A DNA stretch of 64,000 nt from Polaromonas sp. GTDB lineage: Bacteria; Pseudomonadota; Gammaproteobacteria; Burkholderiales; Burkholderiaceae_C. The DNA is taken from positions 1 through 64,000 of the forward strand of contig JAAFIP010000011.1 of assembly GCA_013297865.1 (NCBI GenBank), in the 5' to 3' direction. The notes below the pieces were generated by a model, which was not told where the DNA came from, searched no databases, and saw only the letters and a list, made by a program, of their open reading frames with translations. This document shows, piece after piece, positions 36,788-45,178 of this stretch (its first letter is position 1; every line of letters begins with the position of its first letter). Made by a program: the position numbers and the translations under genes.

Positions 36788-37546
36788 TCAATGCCCTCCG
36801 CCCATGCCGCCCGCAGCGACAAAGCCAGGTACGCGGGTTTTCTTTTCAATAAACCCCATGACGCGATTGACGCTGAATGCCGATATGGCGTAAAGCAGCG
36901 TTACGGCCAAATACATTTGCACTGGCTGCGAGGTTTCTTCGCCGGATTGGCGGGCAAAGAAGGTCAGCTCGGCAATCGACACAGCAAAAGCCACCGATGA
37001 GTTTTTGATAATGTTCATGGACTCAGAGGTCAGCGGTGGTATCACGATACGCAGTGCCATGGGCAGCAGTACATAGCGGTAGGTTTGTGGTGTGGTAAAG
37101 CCCACAGCCATCGCGGCGTAGCGCTGGCCTCGCGGCAGCGCCTGAATGCCTGAGCGCACCTGCTCGCTCACACGCGCAGAGGTGAAAAAGCCCAGTGCCA
37201 GCACTACCAGCACTACCGAAGGCACCGTTTTAAGCGCCGGGAAAATCGCCGGGATCACAAAATACCAAAGAAAGATCTGCACCAAAAGTGGGATATTGCG
37301 AAACAGCTCGGTCCAGGCATTGCCCAAGCGTACCAGCCACGGCGAATTGGGCAGTGTACGCAGGGTGCCCATAAGCAGGCCCATGCATAAAGCAACGATC
37401 AGCGCGAACGCCGACACTGTCAGTGTCCAGCCCCAGGCGGACAAAATCCAGTTGAGGTAGGTTTGGTCGCCGCCTTTGCCGAAGCAGCCAGCGATGATAT
37501 CGCCTGATGTGGTCTCTTTGCAGAAAGTCTGCCAATCCCAAGCCAT
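36788..37546 (-). CDS. gltJ: Glutamate/aspartate ABC transporter permease
   Basis: A 252-residue permease partner of GltK. It has the GltJ-type N-terminal segment before the first membrane helix (AWDWQTFCKETTSGD), about five helices, and EAA loop AMAVGFTTPQTYRYVLLPMA. The length and N-terminal insertion match GltJ (246) better than other HisM-type permeases. Confidence 0.95.
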   Translation of the reverse strand: MAWDWQTFCKETTSGDIIAGCFGKGGDQTYLNWILSAWGWTLTVSAFALIVALCMGLLMGTLRTLPNSPWLVRLGNAWTELFRNIPLLVQIFLWYFVIPAIFPALKTVPSVVLVVLALGFFTSARVSEQVRSGIQALPRGQRYAAMAVGFTTPQTYRYVLLPMALRIVIPPLTSESMNIIKNSSVAFAVSIAELTFFARQSGEETSQPVQMYLAVTLLYAISAFSVNRVMGFIEKKTRVPGFVAAGGMGGGH

Positions 37547-37627
37547 AGTCTCTCCTCGTTATAGATGTTCGATATTCCAGATACAAGCATTTGTATCACG
37601 CCAGCTCAAAAAACAAAAGCCACGCAA

Positions 37628-37668
37628 TGAAAAAAACCCCGCCGCAGCTGGCCGCATACGGCAGGGTT
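37628..37668 (-). terminator. Intra-operon terminator between gltI and gltJ
   Basis: On the minus strand, AAACCCTGCCG pairs imperfectly with CGGCGGGGTTT around a 14-nt loop and is followed by a T run. Its position after the binding-protein gene would make gltI mRNA more abundant than gltJKL, a common arrangement. Confidence 0.7.
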
Positions 37669-37687
37669 TGCAAGAACTGCGCCTGAA

Positions 37688-38587
37688 TTACTTCTTGGCG
37701 TAGTCTTCCATGGGTTTATCGTTCAGATTGGCCCAAGCGGTCTTGGTGCTTTCCGACACGGGCAGACCCACACGGGTGTTCTTTGGAGGAATTGGCTGCA
37801 CGAACCACTTGTCCCACAGCTTGGCCATGTCGCCCGACTTGACCATGCCTGCGATGGTGTCGTTGCCCAGTTTCTTCAAGGCGGCATCGTCTTTGCGGAT
37901 CATGATGGCAATGGGCTCTACAGACAGCACTTCGCCCACAATTTTGAAGTCAGCAGGGGTCTTGGACGAGGCAATGTTGCCAGCCAAAATGGCGCCATCC
38001 ATCACAAAGGCATCTGCACGGCCGGTTTCCAGTAGCAGGAAGCTGTCAGCATGGTCTTTGCCAAACACTTCCTTGAAATCCACGCCCGTAGCGCGCTCGT
38101 TCTTGCGCAGGGTTTGCACCGAGGTGGTGCCTGTCGTGGTTGCGACGTTTTTGCCATTGAGCTGGGCAATGCTGGTGATGCCTGAGTTGGCCTTCACAGC
38201 GATACGAACTTCTTCCACAAAGGTGGTGTTCAGAAAGCTGACGTCTTTCTGGCGTGTAGCGTTATTGGTGGTGGAGCCGCACTCGATGTCCACCGTGCCA
38301 TTTTGCACGAGAGGAATGCGGTTCTGCGAGGTCACCGTCTGGTATTTGACTTCCAGTTTTTTGCCGACAGCTTTTTCTACGTCTGCAATGATGCGTTGAC
38401 ACACTTCCACATGGAAGCCGGTGAACTTGCCATCACCCAGGGTGTACGAAAGCGCGCCCGAAGACTCGCGCACGCCCATGGTGATAGCGCCAGAGGCCTT
38501 GACCTTGTCCAGAGTGGATGCGGTTTGTGCGAAGGCGCTGCCGGTGGTTGCAGCCAATACGGCTAAAGCGATCAATTGCTTTTTCAT
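37688..38587 (-). CDS. gltI: Glutamate/aspartate periplasmic binding protein
   Basis: A 299-residue solute-binding protein (SBP_bac_3) with a classic signal peptide (KKQLIALAVLAATTGSAFA). Landmarks are ITMGVRESSGALSYTLGDGKFTG at the first lobe, VDIECGSTTNN (typical of GltI-type glutamate/aspartate binders) and WDKWFVQPIPPKN near the end. It leads the gltJKL genes, separated by an attenuating terminator. Confidence 0.95.
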   Translation of the reverse strand: MKKQLIALAVLAATTGSAFAQTASTLDKVKASGAITMGVRESSGALSYTLGDGKFTGFHVEVCQRIIADVEKAVGKKLEVKYQTVTSQNRIPLVQNGTVDIECGSTTNNATRQKDVSFLNTTFVEEVRIAVKANSGITSIAQLNGKNVATTTGTTSVQTLRKNERATGVDFKEVFGKDHADSFLLLETGRADAFVMDGAILAGNIASSKTPADFKIVGEVLSVEPIAIMIRKDDAALKKLGNDTIAGMVKSGDMAKLWDKWFVQPIPPKNTRVGLPVSESTKTAWANLNDKPMEDYAKK

Positions 38588-38760
38588 AATTTCTCCAGAA
38601 AATAAAGCATAAGAGGAATAAAACTAAACACTAACTATTCAACAACGAGATTTTAGTTTTTGCAGCTTGCGGGTATACCCGCGAAACAGTGGCTTAACTA
38701 TGCAGTTAGTGCATAAATAGCAAACGGATTGTATCGAGCCGATGGGTACCAGCCCAAGGT

Positions 38761-39660
38761 TTAAGGCACGATGTCGGTAGGGTATTTCCAGAAATCACGT
38801 AGCAAGTAGCTAGTTGGAAGCGCAAGGTTAGTGTTTTTGGGCGGGATGTTCTGATTGAACCATTTGTCATAGATTGGATAGATCTCGCGGCTGTTGATCA
38901 ACCGCCGCATCTCGGTATCCACAAGCTTTTTGAATTCAGGATCACTTTTCGGCAGCATGATGGCCAGGGGCTCAATGGTCAGAAATTTACCCACAACCTT
39001 CAGTGATTTTGGGTCTGGACGCGTTGCTGCCAAGCTGTAGAGAATGACATCATCCGTCATGTAAGCGGCAACCTGGCCTTTTTCCAGGAGGTCTACCGCC
39101 TGCGCATGATCAGCAACCTCGGTGAGCTTCAGCCCCATCAGGCGTTCTTTATTGGCAGTGTCCACGGCTTTCTGGGCGGTGCTGCCTTTGGTTACAGCAA
39201 TCGTCTGATCGCGCAGTTCTTCGATGCGTTCAGCTTTGTTATTGGCTTTGACCAGCATACGTACACCGGTAATAAAATGCGGTACGGTGAAAGCCACTTT
39301 TTCACGGCGTTCTTTGGTATTGGTCGTACCACCACACTCCATATCGGCCTTGCCTAGCGCAATGGTGTCAATCCGATTGGCCGGGGTAACAGCCAGAAAT
39401 TGGGTTGGCACGTTTTTAACGCCCAATTGGGCGCCCACCGCTTGTGCCAGTTTCATGCACAGATCAATGGCGTAACCAACGGGTTTTTTATCAGCGTCGT
39501 AATAAGAAAATGGTATTGAACCTTCGCGATGGGCGATGACCAGTTTGCCACCCGATTTGATGCGGTCAAGCACTGGGCCACTTTGCGCCCAGGCTGCGCT
39601 GCACAACAAGCTTCCCGCCAATGTCAAACAGGCCAGCTTACCAAGAGAGTTGATAGTCAT
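38761..39660 (-). CDS. Second amino acid ABC transporter binding protein (GltI paralogue)
   Basis: A 299-residue paralogue of the neighbouring GltI with a signal peptide ending SLLCSAAWA. It shares ADMECGGTTNT, IPFSYYDADKKPVGYAIDLC and YDKWFNQNIPPKN with GltI, so it likely binds glutamate, aspartate or a related dicarboxylic amino acid and uses the GltJKL core. It lies between aspA and gltI in the same direction, with 173 bp before gltI. ATG 39660 is preferred to a TTG five codons upstream. Confidence 0.9.
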   Translation of the reverse strand: MTINSLGKLACLTLAGSLLCSAAWAQSGPVLDRIKSGGKLVIAHREGSIPFSYYDADKKPVGYAIDLCMKLAQAVGAQLGVKNVPTQFLAVTPANRIDTIALGKADMECGGTTNTKERREKVAFTVPHFITGVRMLVKANNKAERIEELRDQTIAVTKGSTAQKAVDTANKERLMGLKLTEVADHAQAVDLLEKGQVAAYMTDDVILYSLAATRPDPKSLKVVGKFLTIEPLAIMLPKSDPEFKKLVDTEMRRLINSREIYPIYDKWFNQNIPPKNTNLALPTSYLLRDFWKYPTDIVP

Positions 39661-39760
39661 AGTTATTCCATACAAAGTACGAAATAATTATCGGTAAATC
39701 ACAGGCTATACACCAGAGAATTTACAACGCAAAGGTCAAATAGATGCCAATCTGACGCAA

Positions 39761-41182
39761 TTACGCACCCAGACGCAAGGGCTGGGTCAGCTTGTTGGGC
39801 ACCAGCAAGGCCTCCAGCTGGCTGCGTGTCATGATGCCCAGGCTTTCCGCCGCCTCAGCAATCGGCATGCCTGTGGCAATGGCGGTTTTGGCAATGAGTG
39901 CGGATTTTTCATAGCCGATGATCGGGTTGAGTGCAGTGACCAGCGTGACCGACTCGCGCACGCGCTTGGCCAGCAGCTCGCGATTGGCCTCAATGCCTGC
40001 CACGCAATTGTGTTGCAGCGTCAGGCACGCCTGGCTCAGGTGCGAAATGCTTTTGAACAGGCTCCAGCCCATGATGGGTTCAAAGGCATTGAGCTGCAGC
40101 TGCCCGGCCTCGGAAGCCATGGTGACCGTGATGTCGTTGCCAATCACCTCAAACGCTACCTGGTTCATCACCTCGGGGATCACCGGATTGACCTTGCCGG
40201 GCATGATGGAAGAGCCTGCCTGGCGCGCAGGCAGCTTGATGTCGCCAAAGCCCGCCTGCGGGCCACTGGAGAGCAGGCGCAGGTCGTTGCAGATTTTGCT
40301 GAGCTTGCAGGCAATGCGCTTGAGCACGCCCGAAAGCTGCACAAACGCGCCCGTGTCCTGGGTGGCCTCAATCAGGTTGGGCGATTTGACGACGGGAATG
40401 GCGCTTTCTTCGGCGAGGAATTTGCAGGCCAGCTCGGCGTAGCCTGCGGGTGCGTTGATGCCGGTGCCAATGGCTGTCGCCCCCAGATTGATTTCCTCGA
40501 TCAGGCTACGCGCCTCGCGCAAACGCGCCTCGTCTTCACCAATCATGACGGCATAGGTCAAAAACTCCTGGCCCAGGGTCATGGGCACGGCGTCCTGCAG
40601 CTGGGTGCGGCCGATCTTGAGAATGTCCTTGAACTCCAGCGCCTTGGCCTCAAAGCCTGAGCGCAGGATAGCCATGGAGCCGAGCAGGCGCTCGATGCCA
40701 GTCCACAGCGCAATGCGCACGGCAGTGGGGTAGACGTCGTTGGTGCTTTGCGAGGCGTTGACATGGTCGTTCGGGTGCAGCACGTCGTAGCGGCCTTTCT
40801 CATGGCCCAGCTTTTCCAGCGCGATATTGGCCAGCACTTCATTGGCATTCATATTGGTGGAGGTGCCTGCTCCGCCCTGGATCACATCGACGACAAACTC
40901 GCTCAGGTGATGGCCCTCGATCAGCTCGTTGCAGGCCAGGATGATGGCGGCGGCGCGTTTGCGGTCCAGTGCGCCCAGGTCGGCATTGGCGCGGGTAGCG
41001 GCTTTTTTGACCAGGCCAAAGGCGCGGATCAGATCAGGCATGGCCGAGATGGCTGTGCCGGAGATGGGGAAGTTTTCTACCGCGCGGGCGGTGTGAACGC
41101 CCCAGTAGGCCTGGGCAGGAATTTGCTTTTCGCCCAAAAAATCATGTTCAGTCCGGAAAGTGGCCGTATGGTCTGCGCTCAT
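39761..41182 (-). CDS. aspA: Aspartate ammonia-lyase
   Basis: A 473-residue member of the fumarase/aspartase superfamily that converts aspartate to fumarate and ammonia. Landmarks are TRTEHDFLGE-like N-terminus, GGAGTSTNMNANEV, NDHVNASQSTNDVYPT and the flexible catalytic loop GSSIMPGKVNPV. Its place with glutamate/aspartate uptake genes and a LysR regulator on the same strand makes an aspartate utilisation unit. Fumarase C is the alternative; length, TNMNANEV and context favour AspA. Confidence 0.92.
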   Translation of the reverse strand: MSADHTATFRTEHDFLGEKQIPAQAYWGVHTARAVENFPISGTAISAMPDLIRAFGLVKKAATRANADLGALDRKRAAAIILACNELIEGHHLSEFVVDVIQGGAGTSTNMNANEVLANIALEKLGHEKGRYDVLHPNDHVNASQSTNDVYPTAVRIALWTGIERLLGSMAILRSGFEAKALEFKDILKIGRTQLQDAVPMTLGQEFLTYAVMIGEDEARLREARSLIEEINLGATAIGTGINAPAGYAELACKFLAEESAIPVVKSPNLIEATQDTGAFVQLSGVLKRIACKLSKICNDLRLLSSGPQAGFGDIKLPARQAGSSIMPGKVNPVIPEVMNQVAFEVIGNDITVTMASEAGQLQLNAFEPIMGWSLFKSISHLSQACLTLQHNCVAGIEANRELLAKRVRESVTLVTALNPIIGYEKSALIAKTAIATGMPIAEAAESLGIMTRSQLEALLVPNKLTQPLRLGA

Positions 41183-41339
41183 GGTGTTGCCCTGAAGTTT
41201 TACACTGGGCGAACTGTAGTGCGCAGCAGGCAGAAAAGCTAATGCTGTTTGGCAGCTAAACTATGCATTTTTTTTATTCCTAGACAAATATGCAAGGAGT
41301 GCATAAAGTTTTCCAAGGGATTTCCCTTGGATTTGGCGC

Positions 41340-42299
41340 TCAGGCGCTGCGTTTTTTGCTCGCCTGGGTGCTGTCTGCCAGATAGTCCCACAGGGTCAGT
41401 GCGGTGCGCTTGGTGGCGCGCTCGTTGTGCGCTTTGCCAGTATCTTTGACCACAGGTTTTTCGCGGTAGGCGCGAATTTCCATGGACATCTCCAGCCCCG
41501 CGCCCGCCAAGGCCAGCTTTTTGGCGCGCAGCTCTTTTTTCACCGCGCTTTGCGGCAAAAACGCAATGCCATGGCCCTCCAGCGCCATCACCTTGAGGCC
41601 TTCGGCCATATCGGTTTCGTAGACGCGGTCCAGATGGTTGGGCGTGGGGGCTTCTTTGAGGATCAAGTCCACGACGCGGCCCAGATAGGCGCCGGGCGCG
41701 TAGCCCAGGTATGGCAGTGGTGATGCAGGCCGCCCCGGCAGCGCAAATATAGGCGCACCCTGGGCATCGGCCTGCGCATAGGGGGCGATGGTCTCGGTGC
41801 CCAGCACGACATATTCGTAGCGCTCGGGGTCCAGCTGAAAGGGCTGGGACGGATGGTGATAGGCGATCAGCACGTCGCAGCTGGCTTCGACCAGGCGCAG
41901 CACGGCGTCATGCACATTCAGCGCGATCAGGCGGCTTTTGATCGGGCCAAAACGCTCGCGCAGGGTGGACACCCAGGACGGAAAAAACGTAAAGGCCAGG
42001 GTGTGCGGCACGGCAAACTCGATCACGTCCTGCCCTGCCGAGGCGTGGCCGCGCAGCATGGCGCGGGTGGATTGCAGGCTTTGCAGCATCTCCAGCGCCT
42101 GACTGTACAGCGTCTCGCCTGCGGGGGTGAGGCGGGTGGGGTAGCTGCTGCGGTCTACCAGATCGGTGCCTGCCCAGGATTCGAGCGACTGGATGCGCCG
42201 CGAAAACGCCGGTTGCGTGACGTGGCGCAGCTGCGCCGAGCGGCTGAAACTGCGGGTTTCAGACAGACTGATGAAATCTTCAAGCCATTTGGTTTCCAT
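41340..42299 (-). CDS. LysR-family regulator, upstream of aspA
   Basis: A 319-residue LysR regulator. The N-terminal winged helix (about 1-60) has WLEDFISLSETRSFSRSAQ and VTQPAFSRRIQSLE; the periplasmic-binding-like effector domain follows. The C-terminus is longer than usual and lysine-rich (ATKRTALTLWDYL... to KKRSA). Unlike most LysR genes it is not divergent but co-directional with aspA, 157 bp upstream, so it may be read through into aspA or control it in cis. Effector unknown, plausibly an amino acid or dicarboxylate. Confidence 0.9.
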   Translation of the reverse strand: METKWLEDFISLSETRSFSRSAQLRHVTQPAFSRRIQSLESWAGTDLVDRSSYPTRLTPAGETLYSQALEMLQSLQSTRAMLRGHASAGQDVIEFAVPHTLAFTFFPSWVSTLRERFGPIKSRLIALNVHDAVLRLVEASCDVLIAYHHPSQPFQLDPERYEYVVLGTETIAPYAQADAQGAPIFALPGRPASPLPYLGYAPGAYLGRVVDLILKEAPTPNHLDRVYETDMAEGLKVMALEGHGIAFLPQSAVKKELRAKKLALAGAGLEMSMEIRAYREKPVVKDTGKAHNERATKRTALTLWDYLADSTQASKKRSA

Positions 42300-42347
42300 G
42301 ACCCTCATTATCAACGCGCCGGATGGAAAAACCAAGATGAAGTAAAT

Positions 42348-42389
42348 GCTATTATTTTAATAGCTGCTCCCGCGATATTTTAAAGGGCT
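42348..42389 (-). repeat. Dispersed 42-bp hairpin repeat, copy F
   Basis: Reverse orientation, AATATCGCGGGAGCAGCTAT intact with TAAAATA loop and ATAGC. It lies between the LysR start and the thioesterase stop, near the end of the beta-oxidation operon. Confidence 0.9.
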
Positions 42390-42485
42390 GCAGGCCTAAA
42401 ACACTTACAAATCACGGGTGCTGACCCTGCGCTGCGGGCTGGCACTGGCAGACAAGGCGCTGCCTGTTGCGCCGATGGCGCATGG

Positions 42486-42971
42486 TCAGGAGACGATGTA
42501 GGCGGCAGCACCAGTCGACAGCAGGGTGCCGTCCGCAGCCAGAAACTCCATGCGGGTGCTGGCCACGCGTGAGCCCAGGCGCAGCACCTGGGCTCGCATG
42601 GTAAATATCTCGCCGATGGCAGGGCGCAGGTAGTCAATACGCAGGTCGATGGTGCCGAGTTTGTTGAAACGTTCCAGGCGCTTGGCAATCGGCTCGTCGA
42701 TATGGCGTGCGCCCATGGCTGCCATCACGGCGTGGCCGCCAATGGTGTCCAGGCTGGCGCTGATCACGCCGCCGTGCACGCGGTTGTAGGCGTAGTGGCC
42801 AACCAGCTCAGGGCGCATGTGGATAGTGGCAGTCACCTCAGTGGCGCTGGTGGCCAGGGCTTTGAGGCCCAGGGTGCGGTTGAAAACCACTTTGTTTTCA
42901 AAAATATCGACAATGGCGGCGATAAATTCAGGCTCTAGCGTGACCAGGCTGGGGTCGGTTTTTTTAATCAT
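42486..42971 (-). CDS. Hotdog-fold thioesterase family protein
   Basis: A 161-residue PaaI/YigI-like thioesterase, probably hydrolysing an acyl-CoA. The conserved segment VHGGVISASLDTIGGHAVM carries the GG(V/I)xxxxxD pattern with the catalytic Asp, and a late beta strand reads RIDYLRPAIG. It starts overlapping the stop of the enoyl-CoA hydratase gene (TGATG), the last position in the fatty-acid operon. Confidence 0.88.
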   Translation of the reverse strand: MIKKTDPSLVTLEPEFIAAIVDIFENKVVFNRTLGLKALATSATEVTATIHMRPELVGHYAYNRVHGGVISASLDTIGGHAVMAAMGARHIDEPIAKRLERFNKLGTIDLRIDYLRPAIGEIFTMRAQVLRLGSRVASTRMEFLAADGTLLSTGAAAYIVS

Positions 42972-43735
42972 CAGACTTTGGAAAAATCGGGTTTGCGCTT
43001 TTCCATGAACGCACCGAACGCCTCGCGCGCCGCAGGCTCGCGCAGCATGCGGCCAAAACTGGCGCCTTCTTCGGTCATCACCTGGGCGACCAGACTGCCC
43101 TGGTTTTTCTTCATCAGGCGTTTGGTTTCGATCAGCGAAGACAGGGGCTTGGCCGCCAGCTTGCGGGCGACTGCCTGGGCGTAGTTATTGGTCTCTGTAG
43201 GTGGCACCACGCGGTTGACCAAGCCCACTTCCAGCGCGGCTTCGGCCATGAACGGCTCGCCCAGCAGCAGTGCCTCGGCAGCGCGGTGGTAGCCCAGCAT
43301 CTGCGGCACCAGCAGGCTGGAGGCGGCCTCGGGGCACAGGCCCAGGTTCACAAATGGCATCGAGAAAGCGGCGTTGTCGCCTGCATACACCAGATCGCAG
43401 TGAAACAGCAAAGTGGTGCCAATGCCCACCGCCGGGCCGCTGACCGCAGCCACAATGGGCTTGGCGAAACTGGCGATGCCGTGCAAAAACCTGAACACGG
43501 GGCTGTCCTGGCCAGCAGGCGGGTTGTTCAGAAAATCGGCAATGTCATTGCCTGCGCTGAAAATCGTCTCGTGCCCCTGAAACACCACCACCCGCGTGGC
43601 GTCGTCGCCCTGCGCAGCAGCCAGGGCATCGGCCATGGCCTGGTACATCGCGGTGGTGATGGAGTTCTTTTTGTCCACGCGGTTCAGAGTGATGGTGCAT
43701 ATGCCGCTGTCGTGGTGAATCAGGATGTCGCTCAT
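42971..43735 (-). CDS. Enoyl-CoA hydratase/isomerase family protein
   Basis: A 254-residue crotonase-fold protein. The oxyanion hole segments FSAGNDIADF and SGPAVGIGTTLLFHCDLVYA are clear; the acidic residue in LGLCPEAASS is present, but the second hydratase Glu is not obvious, so an isomerase role (Eci-like) is possible. ATG 43735 gives a family-standard N-terminus (SDILIHHDSGICTITLNR). It lies 13 bp after the isomerase-like gene. Confidence 0.9.
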   Translation of the reverse strand: MSDILIHHDSGICTITLNRVDKKNSITTAMYQAMADALAAAQGDDATRVVVFQGHETIFSAGNDIADFLNNPPAGQDSPVFRFLHGIASFAKPIVAAVSGPAVGIGTTLLFHCDLVYAGDNAAFSMPFVNLGLCPEAASSLLVPQMLGYHRAAEALLLGEPFMAEAALEVGLVNRVVPPTETNNYAQAVARKLAAKPLSSLIETKRLMKKNQGSLVAQVMTEEGASFGRMLREPAAREAFGAFMEKRKPDFSKV

Positions 43736-43748
43736 AGAGGTATTGTAT

Positions 43749-44342
43749 TCAGGCCCTGAGGGCGGTTTTGACAAATTCGATGCGGTCCTGGCCCCAGAAC
43801 ATCTGCTCGCCGACAAAAAACGTCGGTGCGCCAAACACGCCACGCTCTACAGCACGCATCGTTACCGACTTTAGCTGGTCTTTGACGGTCTGCTCATTGG
43901 CCATAGCCACCAAGGCGACAGGGTCAAAGCCAGCTTGGGCCAGTACAGCGCCCACCACGGCGGGTTCGTTCATGTTCTGCGCGTCAACCCAGATAGCCTG
44001 GTAGATGGCGTCCATATAGGTCTGCAACTGCGCATCGCTGCGCATCTGCAGCGCGGTGGCACCGCGCATCAGCGTGGTAGTGATGATGGGAAAGTGCGGG
44101 TTCATGTTGAGCGGCACGCCATAGCCATCGGCAAAACGCTTCATGTCGGTATAGACATAGCGGCCTTTGGCAGGCACGCTCATCGGTGAGGCATTGCCCG
44201 TGGCCTGGAACACACCGCCCAGCAGCATGGGCAGCAGGTTGACGCTTGCGCCAGTGTCTGCGCAGATCTTGGGTAGCTGGGTGTGGGCCAGGTACGAAGC
44301 CAGGCTGCCAAAGTCGAAGTAAAAATCAAAGGTTTTTGCCAT
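43749..44342 (-). CDS. 2-hydroxychromene-2-carboxylate isomerase family (DsbA-like GST kappa) protein
   Basis: A 197-residue thioredoxin-fold protein of the HCCA isomerase/GST-kappa family: FDFYFDFGSLASYLAHTQLP at the N-terminus, PHFPIITTTLMRGA, and GVFGAPTFFVGEQMFWGQDR at the end. The name comes from naphthalene degradation, but in this operon a glutathione-dependent role on fatty-acid-derived electrophiles is more likely (inference). It is 21 bp after the SDR gene. Confidence 0.88.
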   Translation of the reverse strand: MAKTFDFYFDFGSLASYLAHTQLPKICADTGASVNLLPMLLGGVFQATGNASPMSVPAKGRYVYTDMKRFADGYGVPLNMNPHFPIITTTLMRGATALQMRSDAQLQTYMDAIYQAIWVDAQNMNEPAVVGAVLAQAGFDPVALVAMANEQTVKDQLKSVTMRAVERGVFGAPTFFVGEQMFWGQDRIEFVKTALRA

Positions 44343-44363
44343 GGCAGGGTCTCCGGTGGATGC

Positions 44364-45128
44364 CTAGAATTTTTCCATGTAAGGACGCAGGTCCAGCTCA
44401 TGGGTCCACGCATCGCGCGGCTGCTGGTGCAGCATCCAGTAGGCATCGGCGATGTGATCGGGGTTGACGATGCCGTCCTGATCCTTCAGGGCGTAGCGCT
44501 GAGGGAATTGGGTGCGGATGAATTCGGTGTCAATGGCACCGTCGATGATGGTGTGCGCCACATGCACACCCATGGGACCCAACTCGCGCGCCATGCTCTG
44601 GGCCAGCGCCCGCAGCGCCATCTTGCCGCCAGAAAAGCCCGCAAAATGCGCGCTGCCGCGCAGCGAGGCCGTAGCGCCCGTGAAGATGATGGTGCCTTGA
44701 TGTGGAACCCCTGTAGTGGAGTCCGCTGACTGCGGCGCGCGCGCCACCATGCGTTTGGCTACCTCGCGGCCGATCAAAAACCCCGCCAGGCAGGCCATCT
44801 CCCACATCTTGGTGTAGCGGCGTGCCGTCTCGGTGAGGATGCTGCTCGGTGAGTTGGCGCCGATGTTGAACACCAGCACCTGGATCGGTGCAATCTCGCG
44901 CTCGATCTGGTCGACCAGTGCGATCACTTCTTCTTCCACCCGTGCGTCGCTGCCAAAAGCGTGGCATGTGCCACCCGCAGCCTCAATCTGTTGCTTGAGA
45001 GGCTGCAATTTCTCCAGGCTGCGCCGTGTGACGCAAGCAATATAGCCCTCGCGCGCAAAGCGCCTTGCCACGGCGCCTCCGGTGGCATCGCCTGCACCAA
45101 TCACCAGACATGCCCCTTTATGTGTCAT
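44364..45128 (-). CDS. Short-chain dehydrogenase/reductase
   Basis: A 254-residue SDR. The Rossmann motif reads VIGAGDATGGAVARRFA. The usual catalytic YxxxK is not present: the equivalent stretch is HFAGFSGGKMALR, with Phe where Tyr is expected, while the Lys is retained and the preceding Ser region is IIFTGATASL. It may therefore be catalytically altered or use another acid. C-terminal FMN-like features are absent. It belongs to the beta-oxidation operon. Confidence 0.87.
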   Translation of the reverse strand: MTHKGACLVIGAGDATGGAVARRFAREGYIACVTRRSLEKLQPLKQQIEAAGGTCHAFGSDARVEEEVIALVDQIEREIAPIQVLVFNIGANSPSSILTETARRYTKMWEMACLAGFLIGREVAKRMVARAPQSADSTTGVPHQGTIIFTGATASLRGSAHFAGFSGGKMALRALAQSMARELGPMGVHVAHTIIDGAIDTEFIRTQFPQRYALKDQDGIVNPDHIADAYWMLHQQPRDAWTHELDLRPYMEKF

Positions 45129-45178
45129 CGAAGGTTTTCCTTGCGGGGCTATCGGTGTGAGTGTGTGCTGCTAGGGCT

